A DNA stretch of 64,000 nt from a virus: the IMG/VR virus record IMGVR_UViG_3300030090_007211, positions 62,001-126,000 of that record, one strand, 5' to 3'. Under the pieces are notes generated by a model. That model was not told where the DNA came from, made no database searches, and worked only from the letters and a program-made list of their open reading frames with translations. The first letter of the stretch is position 1, and each line of letters starts with the position of its first letter. Both the position numbers and the translations under genes were made by a program. Positions 22,504-30,477 of this stretch are shown in pieces.

Positions 22504-23079
22504 CTATTTTTCCATATCAATAAACACATAATGGATAGGATCTATAGGTTTACAAAATTTAAGAATTTCATAGTGTAAATGACTACCAGTGCTGTGACCA
22601 CTACTACCTATCTTACCAATAGGAGTTTTATCTTTTATAAATTCCCCTTCTTTACATAATAATTTACTTAGATGTGCGTATTTTGTTTTATATCCTCCAC
22701 CATGATCAATAATCACACATTTCCCATATCCACCAGAATATTTTGCCAATTCAATAAAACCACTACCAGTGGCATAGACAGTATCTTTTTTATTACCTCT
22801 AAAATCTATACCATCATGATGTCTCCATCTTCTACTAAACGGATCTTTCCTCACCCCAAATTTACTACTTACTTCAATACATTTAACTGGTGAACCAAAA
22901 GGTATATAATCCCACATATCATTAAAAAGAGAATCTTGTAAAATCTGTTCATTGCGTAGTTGGTTGAGTTGGGTATTTTGTTCCTGTACTAGAGAAGATA
23001 AATTATTATAAGAAATCATAAAGTATAAACCCAATATACCTATGATTATACCGCTAAATAGGAATAGAAAATTTCTCAT
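22504..23079 (-). CDS. Membrane-anchored M23 (LytM) peptidase
   Basis: N-terminal membrane anchor (residues 3-24, FLFLFSGIIIGILGLYF), a short coiled coil, then an M23 domain from about residue 65. Zinc ligands H88 and D92 (RHHDGIDFRG), and H167-x-H169 (GSHLHYE), are all present, so it should be an active endopeptidase on peptide bridges. Unlike the other wall enzymes here it lacks an LxE tag and is membrane-anchored, fitting a lysis role. Ten bases downstream of the methyltransferase pair. Confidence 0.85.
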   Translation of the reverse strand: MRNFLFLFSGIIIGILGLYFMISYNNLSSLVQEQNTQLNQLRNEQILQDSLFNDMWDYIPFGSPVKCIEVSSKFGVRKDPFSRRWRHHDGIDFRGNKKDTVYATGSGFIELAKYSGGYGKCVIIDHGGGYKTKYAHLSKLLCKEGEFIKDKTPIGKIGSSGHSTGSHLHYEILKFCKPIDPIHYVFIDMEK

Positions 23080-23088
23080 AGATTTAAT

Positions 23089-23661
23089 CTATTCTTTAAT
23101 AAACCAATATAAATCTTTTTGATGGTAGGTCCTATCAATACATTTTAGTCGTTCTTGTTTTTCTATGATTGTGTCAGGTTTAAATTTTTTCTTATAGAGA
23201 AAGAGACATCCTGGTTTAATAGTGTTATAAATATATAAATTGGTTTTAACTTCATATCCCGTATTATCTGCGTATACTACCGTAGCATCTGAAAAATCCT
23301 TATTTTCAATCTTATCACAATAAAATTCTATATTTGTTTTATCTTTTCCATACTCTTCTAATAAATCTATTGCCCCTTGATGTCTTTCTTTACTATATTC
23401 TATACCCACACTTTTTTTTATACCATATTGTAAACCATAGTGTAATACTGTTTTTCCTAACCCACTACCTAAATCATAAAAAATGGTGTCCTCATTAAAA
23501 TATTTTTTAAAATTTTCCACAATCTGATTTCCACCTTTTTGAGTTAATTCACCATATACCCCTTGATCTCTTACACTAGGCCAAATACTTGTAAAATTAG
23601 TTTTATTTTTATATTTTGAGTAAGGGCTGGTTTTATAAATTTTTTTTATTATTTCATTCAT
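23089..23661 (-). CDS. DOT1-like SAM methyltransferase, paralog 1
   Basis: 190 residues. FYDLGSGLGKTVLHYGLQYG, then VGIEYSKERHQGA, is the SAM-binding motif I and post-I pattern of DOT1/histone-methylase-like enzymes. DATVVYADNTG marks motif IV. The substrate in a phage is unknown. Adjacent to a second copy (23666-24235) with about 35-40% identity by eye. Confidence 0.7.
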   Translation of the reverse strand: MNEIIKKIYKTSPYSKYKNKTNFTSIWPSVRDQGVYGELTQKGGNQIVENFKKYFNEDTIFYDLGSGLGKTVLHYGLQYGIKKSVGIEYSKERHQGAIDLLEEYGKDKTNIEFYCDKIENKDFSDATVVYADNTGYEVKTNLYIYNTIKPGCLFLYKKKFKPDTIIEKQERLKCIDRTYHQKDLYWFIKE

Positions 23662-23665
23662 AGTT

Positions 23666-24235
23666 TTATTCTTTTATTAACCAATAAATGAAATCGTGTA
23701 GATAAGTTCTAGGAATCCCATTTTCTTGGTGGATAGTTTCTGTTATTTCATCAGGATTATAACCTAATCTCTTAAATAAATATAGACAATTTTTAGGAAC
23801 TTTATCATAAACTTCTTTACATACTTCACCTGGCAATAAAGTATTATCACAATAAACTACTGTTGCATCACTAATATCACATTCTTGAAAAGCCATATTA
23901 AAAAATTCAATGTTATCTGTGGAAGGTGCGTACTGATTTTTTAAATGAATTGCCCCCTTATGACGAGGGGGACTATACTCAATACCAATAGATTTGCGAG
24001 GATTAACGGTTAATCCTACATGTAAAACCATTTTACCTAATCCACTTCCTATATCATAAAACACCATATCTTTATTAAAGTAATCACTAAATTTATCCAT
24101 CAGTATTTCTGTACCTCTTTGAGATATTTCTCCATAATGTGATGACCCAATTTTCCTATCAATATACTTTCTATTTTTCCAAGGATATACGTTTGGGTTT
24201 AGTTTATAAATTTTTTTAAGATTTTCTTCTACCAT
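23666..24235 (-). CDS. DOT1-like SAM methyltransferase, paralog 2
   Basis: 189 residues. FYDIGSGLGKMVLHVGL, IGIEYSPPRHKGAIHL and DATVVYCDN align with paralog 1 over the full length, and both end in LYWFIKE or IYWLIKE. Four-base spacing shows a recent tandem duplication followed by divergence. Possibly different targets or a heterodimer; inference only. Confidence 0.7.
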   Translation of the reverse strand: MVEENLKKIYKLNPNVYPWKNRKYIDRKIGSSHYGEISQRGTEILMDKFSDYFNKDMVFYDIGSGLGKMVLHVGLTVNPRKSIGIEYSPPRHKGAIHLKNQYAPSTDNIEFFNMAFQECDISDATVVYCDNTLLPGEVCKEVYDKVPKNCLYLFKRLGYNPDEITETIHQENGIPRTYLHDFIYWLIKE

Positions 24236-24365
24236 TTTTAATTTTTAATCTTACCCACATAATAGGATATGCGATTATTGCAAAGATAAGGAATCCTATC
24301 ATTTTTAATACCATATTACCAAAGGTATAAATGTGTTCCCATATATTTTTTAATAGTTTTTTCAT
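24216..24365 (-). CDS. Tiny membrane protein, 49 aa
   Basis: MKKLLKNIWEHIYTFGNMVLKMIGFLIFAI… one long membrane helix with a basic tail (RLKIKNGRRKS). Overlaps the start of 23666-24235 by 20 bases. Function unknown. Confidence 0.6.
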   Translation of the reverse strand: MKKLLKNIWEHIYTFGNMVLKMIGFLIFAIIAYPIMWVRLKIKNGRRKS

Positions 24366-24470
24366 ACACATACAATTAAAATGGAGGGAGGGATAGAAAA
24401 ATCTGAGATAGGGGCTTTAACCCACTTGGCTTTTCTCTTTCTCTATGAAACTTTTCTTCTCCCAACCTTC
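24366..24470. other. Noncoding spacer
   Basis: GGAGGGAGGG-containing stretch without a coding frame; no repeat of it found elsewhere. Nothing else recognised. Confidence 0.3.
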
Positions 24471-24563
24471 TCATTTATTTTTATTTACTATGTGACTATA
24501 TACCATCCATACTGCATAAGTCAGTATAAGGATCTGAAATTCTAATAACAAAGTAAAGTCCAT
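24471..24563 (-). CDS. Possible tiny membrane protein, 30 aa
   Basis: MDFTLLLEFQILILTYAVWMVY… nearly all one membrane helix, ending VNKNK. Supported only by a clean frame and start; may be spurious. Confidence 0.4.
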   Translation of the reverse strand: MDFTLLLEFQILILTYAVWMVYSHIVNKNK

Positions 24564-24624
24564 ATTAATAAATAGTAGAATATATAATAAACATTTTATC
24601 TTTTTATATTTAACTTCATCGGTT

Positions 24625-24649
24625 AAAATACCCTATTCATCGGTATTTT
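24625..24649. terminator. Perfect 8-bp hairpin, possible terminator
   Basis: AAAATACC (24625-24632) and GGTATTTT (24642-24649) with a 9-base loop, T-rich on the plus side. Upstream of the gene at 24712; could be a terminator or a leader structure. Confidence 0.4.
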
Positions 24650-24711
24650 CTTACTTTTCCCTAAGATTATTGGTATAATAGGTTACTTATTAAAAAGAAA
24701 ATTATAAAATT

Positions 24712-25485
24712 ATGAATATCGAAAAAAGAAAAGACAGATTAGCAGACTTATCAATGATCCTTATATTGATAATATTTTTATTTTTAGGTGTAACTATGTT
24801 ATCCGCACAATCAACTCCATACCCCCAATTTCAAAACCCATCTTTAGAGGATGCAATTGGTGTAGGTGTTTCACCTTGGGGATATTCAAAATGTACTACT
24901 GGTGGTCCCTCCTCACCAGATATTCAACCAGGTATTTGGAATGTATTTTTACAACCTTCAGATGGTTTTAGTTATGTTGGGTTTATTTGTAGAGGAAATA
25001 ATACGTGGGAAAGTTTCACAACTCAATTAAATGCTCCGTTATGGGGTGGAACTCAATATGCATTTCTTGTAGATCTTGCCTCTTCAGATAAATATTTTGG
25101 TTATAATGATTCTGCTGCAACTTTAAAAATATGGGGTGGAAACTCCAACTGCGATAAACAATATTTGTTATGGGAATCAACCCCAGTTACTAATGTAAAC
25201 TATTGGAAAACAGATACAGTAATATTTACAACAAGTGAAAAATCAATAACCCATCTAACATTCGAACCAGGCTATACAACTTCATTACCATATAAGGGAA
25301 ATGTATTAATAGATAACATACGCCCTTATAATGGTACTGTTGTAGGAATAGAAGATATTAGAATGGATGAAAAAGAAACTAAAATATATGATCTATTAGG
25401 TAGAGAGATAGAAAATTGGGAATCCATACCTCTTAATACTCTTTATATTGAAGGTGGTGAAAAGAAAGTTAAATATTCTTTTTAA
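24712..25485 (+). CDS. Secreted jelly-roll protein with T9SS-like C-terminus
   Basis: 257 residues. Signal-anchor and cleavage site around residues 14-34 (MILILIIFLFLGVTMLSAQ). A beta-sandwich region resembling carbohydrate-binding domains follows (NPSLEDAIGVGVSPWG, PGIWNVFLQPSDGFSYVGF, ATLKIWGGNSNCD). The last 38 residues, including TKIYDLLGREIENWESIPL and YIEGGEKKVKYSF, resemble the C-terminal part of the Bacteroidota type IX sorting domain. It would be exported across the outer membrane by the host. Role perhaps glycan binding. Confidence 0.65.
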   Translation: MNIEKRKDRLADLSMILILIIFLFLGVTMLSAQSTPYPQFQNPSLEDAIGVGVSPWGYSKCTTGGPSSPDIQPGIWNVFLQPSDGFSYVGFICRGNNTWESFTTQLNAPLWGGTQYAFLVDLASSDKYFGYNDSAATLKIWGGNSNCDKQYLLWESTPVTNVNYWKTDTVIFTTSEKSITHLTFEPGYTTSLPYKGNVLIDNIRPYNGTVVGIEDIRMDEKETKIYDLLGREIENWESIPLNTLYIEGGEKKVKYSF

Positions 25486-25486
25486 G

Positions 25487-25855
25487 TCATCTTGCAAAAT
25501 TTCTAGTTCCGTTTTCTTCTATTATTACCACTTTCTTCAGTTTATTCATTACTGCGCAAACTCTTTCCATTTTGGATTGTCTATCTGTATCGTAGGATCC
25601 GTATTTTTGTCTTTGGGCAATTTCTGTTCTATCATCTACCACTACCCCATATAGGTCAATAAATTCCCTGATCAACTCCGCCATAGTAGATTTACCACTT
25701 CCACTTAATCCTGTTATGGTTATTAATAACTCATCCTGTTGAAGTGTTTCTATGGGTATTTCCCTACATGGATTAATCCATGTTAGTGATACATCACCTG
25801 TATTGTTAGATGTGGTAATGATATGATCCCGTAATGTTGTTAGTTTTTGTGCCAT
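25487..25855 (-). CDS. Small P-loop NTPase/kinase-like protein
   Basis: 122 residues. ITITGLSGSGKSTMAELIREF near residues 46-66 is a Walker A like that of adenylylsulfate/zeta-toxin-type kinases. Later motifs are short (VVDDRTEIAQRQ, KKVVIIEENG) and the protein is smaller than full kinases (about 170-200 aa), so substrate binding may be reduced. Function unassigned. Confidence 0.6.
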   Translation of the reverse strand: MAQKLTTLRDHIITTSNNTGDVSLTWINPCREIPIETLQQDELLITITGLSGSGKSTMAELIREFIDLYGVVVDDRTEIAQRQKYGSYDTDRQSKMERVCAVMNKLKKVVIIEENGTRNFAR

Positions 25856-25874
25856 TCGTATATCTTTTTAATTG

Positions 25875-26201
25875 TTATTTATGATTGAATAACCAGCGAG
25901 TAAATTCATTATCGCGGTTAACTTCTATTTTATAATTAGGATACTTTGTATGCATAAATTTAATTATTTCTATTACATCTTTATCTCTAGTTTGGGGGTC
26001 ACAGATAGTCAGAGTTATTTCTCTAACTAACTTTCCTTCATAGAGTTCCCATTCCATTTCCCTTATATTAGCGATACATTCTCCTTTTTTAAGTACGTCC
26101 CATCCATCGACCTCATAACCTTTCTCCACAATTTGTTTCCCTGTTAACTTATAACATGTACAACTACTTAGAATAATAATCAATAACAGTATCTTACTCA
26201 T
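25875..26201 (-). CDS. Lipoprotein, 108 aa
   Basis: MSKILLLIIILSSC carries a lipobox (LSSC) at residues 11-14. The mature domain has GECIANIREMEWELYEGKLVREITLTICD, a likely small beta sheet. ATGA overlap with the secreted gene upstream. Function unknown; envelope location. Confidence 0.65.
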   Translation of the reverse strand: MSKILLLIIILSSCTCYKLTGKQIVEKGYEVDGWDVLKKGECIANIREMEWELYEGKLVREITLTICDPQTRDKDVIEIIKFMHTKYPNYKIEVNRDNEFTRWLFNHK

Positions 26202-26440
26202 CTTTGTTGTTTTAATCTTTCTTCTATTACCCAGTTATGTTTTTTAAATATTATTACTGGTTTTTCTTCATTAGATATATTATCCCATGATTTATATATC
26301 ATATAACCCATATGTGTCTTTGCAAGAAATAGGGTATCTCTGTTTGGACTTATGTGTGAGAATATCACACTACTATCTACACTTTGTGCTCCGATGGTTT
26401 GGGTAATTAATAACCCCATCATTAAAACTATTTTTTTCAT
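26198..26440 (-). CDS. Secreted protein, 80 aa
   Basis: Signal peptide MKKIVLMMGLLITQTIGAQ cleaved after AQ; mature part of 61 residues including DTLFLAKTHMGYMIYKSWDN. Coupled to the lipoprotein downstream. Function unknown. Confidence 0.65.
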   Translation of the reverse strand: MKKIVLMMGLLITQTIGAQSVDSSVIFSHISPNRDTLFLAKTHMGYMIYKSWDNISNEEKPVIIFKKHNWVIEERLKQQR

Positions 26441-26457
26441 CTATTTTGTCTATATTG

Positions 26458-26961
26458 TTAATTTTTATTTGTTAAAATTTTTCTAATACTCCATTTTGCT
26501 CTATGGTAAGTAGATTTGGAGGTACCTTCAGTAATATTCAATTCATCCGCCACTTCTTTATGTTTATATCCGTTAAGTACCATATCAAAAACCTTTAATT
26601 TAACTGGGGATAACTGATTTTTAACTTTTAATACATCTTCAATAGTAAATCCATATTCCTCATGAATATTATCATCTTTACATAAAGCACGATCACCTAT
26701 AATTTCTAAAGGTATTTCCGTATTAACTGGTAAAGTTTTTTTACGTTTAGCGTCAAGAATTGTGTTAATTATTATTCTCCTCACCCATCCCTCAAATGAA
26801 CCTTTTTCCTCGTAGTTAGATAAATTATGATATACTTTTATAAACCCTTGTTGACACCATTCCTGTGCTTGATCCAAATCTTGTGTGTATTTCATCCCTA
26901 CTTGGTATAACATTTTTTCCCATAGTGCGGAATACACTTCTTCCATTCGTATTTCACCCAT
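26458..26961 (-). CDS. ECF-type RNA polymerase sigma factor
   Basis: 167 residues. Region 2: YTQDLDQAQEWCQQGFIKVY, then GSFEGWVRRIIINTILDAKRKK, the classic Bacteroidota ECF pattern. Region 4: LSPVKLKVFDMVLNGYKHKEVADELNITEGTSKS, a helix-turn-helix for -35 recognition. No anti-sigma gene is adjacent. A phage-encoded sigma factor is a natural candidate for recognising the TATTTATA boxes, but no sequence evidence ties the two. The DNA methyltransferase gene lies upstream. Confidence 0.85.
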   Translation of the reverse strand: MGEIRMEEVYSALWEKMLYQVGMKYTQDLDQAQEWCQQGFIKVYHNLSNYEEKGSFEGWVRRIIINTILDAKRKKTLPVNTEIPLEIIGDRALCKDDNIHEEYGFTIEDVLKVKNQLSPVKLKVFDMVLNGYKHKEVADELNITEGTSKSTYHRAKWSIRKILTNKN

Positions 26962-27012
26962 ATTATTAAATTTAATATAAAAATAATAATAATATATGAG
27001 AAAAACAAATCT

Positions 27013-27738
27013 TTATACCATATTTTCTTTAATAGATAATCTTTCCCTACTAGGTTGGCAATCTCCAATCTCACTCCCAATATATCTTCTATTGGTTTGT
27101 TGACATGCTAATGCAGTAGTTCCGCTACCCATAAATGGATCGTAAACTATATCGTTCTCATCTGTGCACGATAGAATACAATTTAAAGGTAATTCTATAG
27201 GGAAAGGTGCAGGAAATTTATTATCCTTATCAGGATTAAATGTCCATACCACCTTATTAAAAATACTATTCTTCCTATTAAATTTAACTCTACTATCTTT
27301 AGTTTTTTGTAACCAAAAAATATATTCTATTGTTGGGAAGAAATAAGATTTATCTAATTTAGGGGTATTTTTTCTATCCCATATTATAGTTTGTTTTAAA
27401 GGAAAATCAAATATATAAGTAGGAAATATTTCTTGATGTAATTTTTGTATTGGTTGGTGGTTATAGAAAAATGATCCTGTAGGTTTTAAAACCCTTAAAC
27501 ACTCTGTTATAACCTTACGTTGCCATTCATCATATTCGTGAGGTAACAAACAATCATTATAACCATCATATTCTATTCTTCTAGATTTGGTACCGAAACC
27601 ATTTTTCATATTTCTATTACTACTCCAGTACCCTTTATTATACGGTGGTGAGGTAACTATCAAGTCAATAGAACTATCTTCCATTCTTGATAGGGTTACT
27701 AAACAATCCTCATTATAAATTGTATCTTTTTCAATCAT
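27013..27738 (-). CDS. DNA methyltransferase (beta class, N4-C or N6-A)
   Basis: 241 residues. Motif IV is TSPPYN at 29-34; motif I near the C-terminus is DPFMGSGTTALACQQTNRRYIGSE. Motif order IV…I is that of beta-class enzymes. SPPY favours N4-cytosine, but N6-adenine is possible. No cognate nuclease nearby, so it is probably an orphan that protects phage DNA from host restriction. Overlaps the gene upstream by 8 bases. Confidence 0.85.
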   Translation of the reverse strand: MIEKDTIYNEDCLVTLSRMEDSSIDLIVTSPPYNKGYWSSNRNMKNGFGTKSRRIEYDGYNDCLLPHEYDEWQRKVITECLRVLKPTGSFFYNHQPIQKLHQEIFPTYIFDFPLKQTIIWDRKNTPKLDKSYFFPTIEYIFWLQKTKDSRVKFNRKNSIFNKVVWTFNPDKDNKFPAPFPIELPLNCILSCTDENDIVYDPFMGSGTTALACQQTNRRYIGSEIGDCQPSRERLSIKENMV

Positions 27739-27997
27739 CTCTTAATAAATCAAATTCTTCACATTTAACTTTTTCTCTAACCCAGTCTTCTTGTAACGCA
27801 TCCGCCAATGTCATAGAATATTTTTCACCTTCTTCTTTCTTCATTTCCAACTCCCACATATTCTCACTTAAATATTCAAAGGCTTCTTCGTCACTCATTC
27901 CTTTTAATTCTTCGTAATCATCAGTATCTATCTCAATAGTATGACTATTCCGATAAGTGTACCAACTTTCTGCCATATATACTTTTAATTTACTCAT
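27731..27997 (-). CDS. Acidic hypothetical protein, 88 aa
   Basis: MSKLKVYMAESWYTYRNSHTIEIDTDDYEELKG…; very acidic C-terminal half (MWELEMKKEEGEKY). Coupled to the methyltransferase, perhaps an accessory. Function unknown. Confidence 0.65.
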   Translation of the reverse strand: MSKLKVYMAESWYTYRNSHTIEIDTDDYEELKGMSDEEAFEYLSENMWELEMKKEEGEKYSMTLADALQEDWVREKVKCEEFDLLRDD

Positions 27998-28009
27998 CTT
28001 TGTTTTGGT

Positions 28010-28177
28010 TTATATACAATGATCCACTATTGGACCATCAGTGTTAGTATTTAATAATCCTTTAATCAAATGAACGTCTCCTTTGATGGTATGGGTATTA
28101 TTATCTTCATAAGTGATATAAATTATACCCTTTTCTATTTTAATTTCTTTTATATTGTCTAAGGATAATTTATTCAT
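28010..28177 (-). CDS. Small hypothetical protein, 55 aa
   Basis: MNKLSLDNIKEIKIEKGIIYITYEDNNTHT… short beta-hairpin pattern. Overlaps the next gene upstream by 8 bases. Function unknown. Confidence 0.55.
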   Translation of the reverse strand: MNKLSLDNIKEIKIEKGIIYITYEDNNTHTIKGDVHLIKGLLNTNTDGPIVDHCI

Positions 28178-28316
28178 CTAACTCTTTTAAAATTTCTTTT
28201 AATTCAAAACACCATATTTCTACCATATCTGGTTCGGTCGAAATAGCACAGCATGCACTATTATTTTCTTCTATCTCTTCTACTATTTCAAGTGCTCTTT
28301 TAATATTGGATTTCAT
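28170..28316 (-). CDS. Small acidic protein, 48 aa
   Basis: MKSNIKRALEIVEEIEENNSACC… helical, with three cysteines. Overlaps both neighbouring small genes (8 and 17 bases). Function unknown. Confidence 0.55.
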   Translation of the reverse strand: MKSNIKRALEIVEEIEENNSACCAISTEPDMVEIWCFELKEILKELDE

Positions 28317-28440
28317 CTTCTAAAATATTACCTATCTCCACTATATCACTTACTACACTATTATAAAATTGTATTAACATCATAATAATAAACAAAAAAA
28401 TTATAATACTCAATAATATTTTAATTTTATTATCCTTCAT
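28300..28440 (-). CDS. Tiny membrane protein, 46 aa
   Basis: MKDNKIKILLSIIIFLFIIMMLI… one N-terminal membrane helix and an acidic tail (VEIGNILEDEIQ). Starts inside the end of the GH16 gene (11-base overlap). Function unknown. Confidence 0.6.
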   Translation of the reverse strand: MKDNKIKILLSIIIFLFIIMMLIQFYNSVVSDIVEIGNILEDEIQY

Positions 28441-29146
28441 ACTTAAAATAATCTACAATGAATTCAGAATAGGTAGGATTGTTAATATCCACCCCATCAT
28501 CTACTGCATTGTTAATGATAACATTCATATGTTTATCATTGAGCTCGTCTAGTATTTTTTTATCTTTTATTACTCTAACTTTCTTTTCGTTATAATAGAT
28601 ACTTACTTTATTAGGTGTCCATTCACAAGCATACTTTAAAAAATGTTTAGAGGGATTCTTAAACCCCATCCAGTGAGATTTTGCACCTATACTATAGTTA
28701 TTGGGGGTAATACCTAAATGAACATTAGTATTAACATGCCAAAATCCTAATGGATTAGTAATGTCAAACCTAAAATAACCTTTTCTATTTCTCGTATATC
28801 CCTCAAATACATCAATTTCTGGTGGCCAACTATCAAATGACCACATCCAAAATGCTGGCCATAAATGTTTACCCGCAGGTAATTTAGCTTTTATCTCAAA
28901 ATAACCATGTTTAAATTTAGTAGTATTCGAAACCAAACCTACCCCTATCTCACTCTTTACACCTAAATGTGGAAAATATTGTGAATTTTTATGTGTCTTT
29001 AAAACTAATTGTTCTTTTCCATCCGCACAATATATCATTTCTACCGCACTAGGATCATACCAACAAAACGATTTATTGGGATGTATCTGACCCCATCTTT
29101 CTTGAGTTATCCATTCATACCCCGACCATTGAAACCTGTCTTTCAT
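28430..29146 (-). CDS. Glycoside hydrolase family 16 enzyme
   Basis: 238 residues. The catalytic ExDxxE motif is PPEIDVFE (E110, D112, E115); GYFEIKAKLPAGKHLWPAFWMW and KYACEWTPNKVSIYYNEKKV are typical GH16 strands. The family cuts beta-1,3/1,4-glucans and galactans (laminarin, agar, carrageenan), which fits an aquatic host coated in or feeding on such glycans. No signal peptide, so it may be virion-associated or released at lysis. Confidence 0.85.
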   Translation of the reverse strand: MKDRFQWSGYEWITQERWGQIHPNKSFCWYDPSAVEMIYCADGKEQLVLKTHKNSQYFPHLGVKSEIGVGLVSNTTKFKHGYFEIKAKLPAGKHLWPAFWMWSFDSWPPEIDVFEGYTRNRKGYFRFDITNPLGFWHVNTNVHLGITPNNYSIGAKSHWMGFKNPSKHFLKYACEWTPNKVSIYYNEKKVRVIKDKKILDELNDKHMNVIINNAVDDGVDINNPTYSEFIVDYFKYEG

Positions 29147-29289
29147 TATCTATGATTTCTTTTTCTTTTAAATTTATTTATAATTTCATCCGCCTCCTCA
29201 ATTTGTGATTGTAATTCATCATGGAGAAATATCACCCCCATAATTGCAATAATAACACCACATGACCCAAAAATAATAATAAATTCCAT
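29146..29289 (-). CDS. Tiny membrane protein, 47 aa
   Basis: MEFIIIFGSCGVIIAIMGVIFL followed by a charged helix (EEADEIINKFKRKRNHR). TAATG overlap with the GH16 start. Could help release the glycosidase, but function unknown. Confidence 0.6.
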   Translation of the reverse strand: MEFIIIFGSCGVIIAIMGVIFLHDELQSQIEEADEIINKFKRKRNHR

Positions 29290-29295
29290 ATATTT

Positions 29296-29688
29296 TTATT
29301 CAGGTAAATGTTCCCACTTACCGTTATTTAATAATTTAAAACTCCCAACATATTTTTGTTTCCATTCATTAGGGGAGATAATACTTAAAAAATCACCACC
29401 ATCTTTTCTTTCATACAAAAAATAAATTTCACCCACTATTGGGTCAAAAGCACATTGTGCCTCATATACCCTATTATTCCATTTATACTCTTCCACTAGT
29501 TTGTCATATTCATTTTTAATTTCTGTTAGTTTACTTTTAAAATATTGGGTTGCTTTAATACAATTTTCATCATCAATTACTAAAGGTTTAAAATTAGGGG
29601 AACCAATCGTAGTAGGATATTCTTTTTTAGAAGCATCATACTGATGTGTTTCTTCATTATAAACTATGTAATCCGGTTTCTTCTCCAT
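29296..29688 (-). CDS. DUF2452-like protein, 130 aa
   Basis: KPDYIVYNEETHQYDASKKEYP, then YKWNNRVYEAQCAFDPIVGEIYFLYERKDGGDFLSIISPNEW and VGSFKLLNNGKWE, closely follows the pattern I know as DUF2452 in Bacteroidota. Soluble, function unknown. A host-derived gene is likely. Confidence 0.65.
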   Translation of the reverse strand: MEKKPDYIVYNEETHQYDASKKEYPTTIGSPNFKPLVIDDENCIKATQYFKSKLTEIKNEYDKLVEEYKWNNRVYEAQCAFDPIVGEIYFLYERKDGGDFLSIISPNEWKQKYVGSFKLLNNGKWEHLPE

Positions 29689-29700
29689 GAAGTATCTTCT

Positions 29701-29829
29701 TCATATATCAATTGTTATTTTTATAAGTGCAATTATAATTAAAAAGGGTAATATACATAGGGTACCAATAAAAGTACCTGTTAAATACGCCAAAGTCCAA
29801 ATAAGAGACCCAATTTTTTTAATAGTCAT
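29701..29829 (-). CDS. Tiny membrane protein, 42 aa
   Basis: MTIKKIGSLIWTLAYLTGTFIG… two short hydrophobic stretches. Late box immediately upstream (29831-29838). Function unknown. Confidence 0.6.
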   Translation of the reverse strand: MTIKKIGSLIWTLAYLTGTFIGTLCILPFLIIIALIKITIDI

Positions 29830-29830
29830 A

Positions 29831-29838
29831 TATAAATA
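29831..29838 (-). promoter_or_regulatory. Candidate late promoter box (TATTTATA)
   Basis: Perfect box whose end is 1 base from the ATG at 29829. Confidence 0.5.
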
Positions 29839-29859
29839 TAATATAATAAAATTAAAGTG

Positions 29860-30477
29860 TCAATATTGTTTTTTAAACAACGTAATGGGCATTTCAGACG
29901 CTTGTTTATTATCCCACAATTCTTTTCTTTCAGGATGCCATTGTACCAACACTACTTTCTCACCTATTGCCGCCTCTATTGTGTCATCATACGCCCATAA
30001 AATTTTCTCTAATCCCTTACCTAATTCTTTACAATGTTGGTGATGTCTGGAATTGATCATAAATTCATTACCTTCTTTATCATATACCTCATGATATAAA
30101 CTTCGTAAATTATGGGTTTTAGTTTCTCCTTTCACTAACAGACTAGGACAATGATCCCCTTCCACTTTTAAATCTTCTACTACACCCCCTAAGTATATAT
30201 TTACTAATTGCATTCCTCTACATATCCCTAAAATGGGTAACCTCCGCATAAACGCTTGTTCAGTTAATTGTAATTCAAAAGTATCCCTTTTTGGTTTTGT
30301 TCCTACGTCTGCACCCCCACAAAGTAATAATCCACCTTCAATTATATCATCTAATGTAGTAAGAATTTTATAAGAAAAATTATGTTTAACTACCCAATCA
30401 ATATAACTTTGGGTTTTTTCTTTGGAGCTAGCAGGTGCAATACTAATGACATAATTAAATTCATCCAAGTCCCTCAT
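29860..30477 (-). CDS. Class I glutamine amidotransferase-like (C26) hydrolase
   Basis: 205 residues. Catalytic Cys86 (LGICRGMQ), His181 and Glu183 (VQWHPE) are all present. The fold matches gamma-glutamyl hydrolases that release ammonia or cleave gamma-glutamyl bonds. No synthetase partner is adjacent; the ATP-grasp/PP-loop protein at 39706-41328 is a possible distant partner. Overlaps the gene upstream by 17 bases. Confidence 0.8.
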   Translation of the reverse strand: MRDLDEFNYVISIAPASSKEKTQSYIDWVVKHNFSYKILTTLDDIIEGGLLLCGGADVGTKPKRDTFELQLTEQAFMRRLPILGICRGMQLVNIYLGGVVEDLKVEGDHCPSLLVKGETKTHNLRSLYHEVYDKEGNEFMINSRHHQHCKELGKGLEKILWAYDDTIEAAIGEKVVLVQWHPERKELWDNKQASEMPITLFKKQY

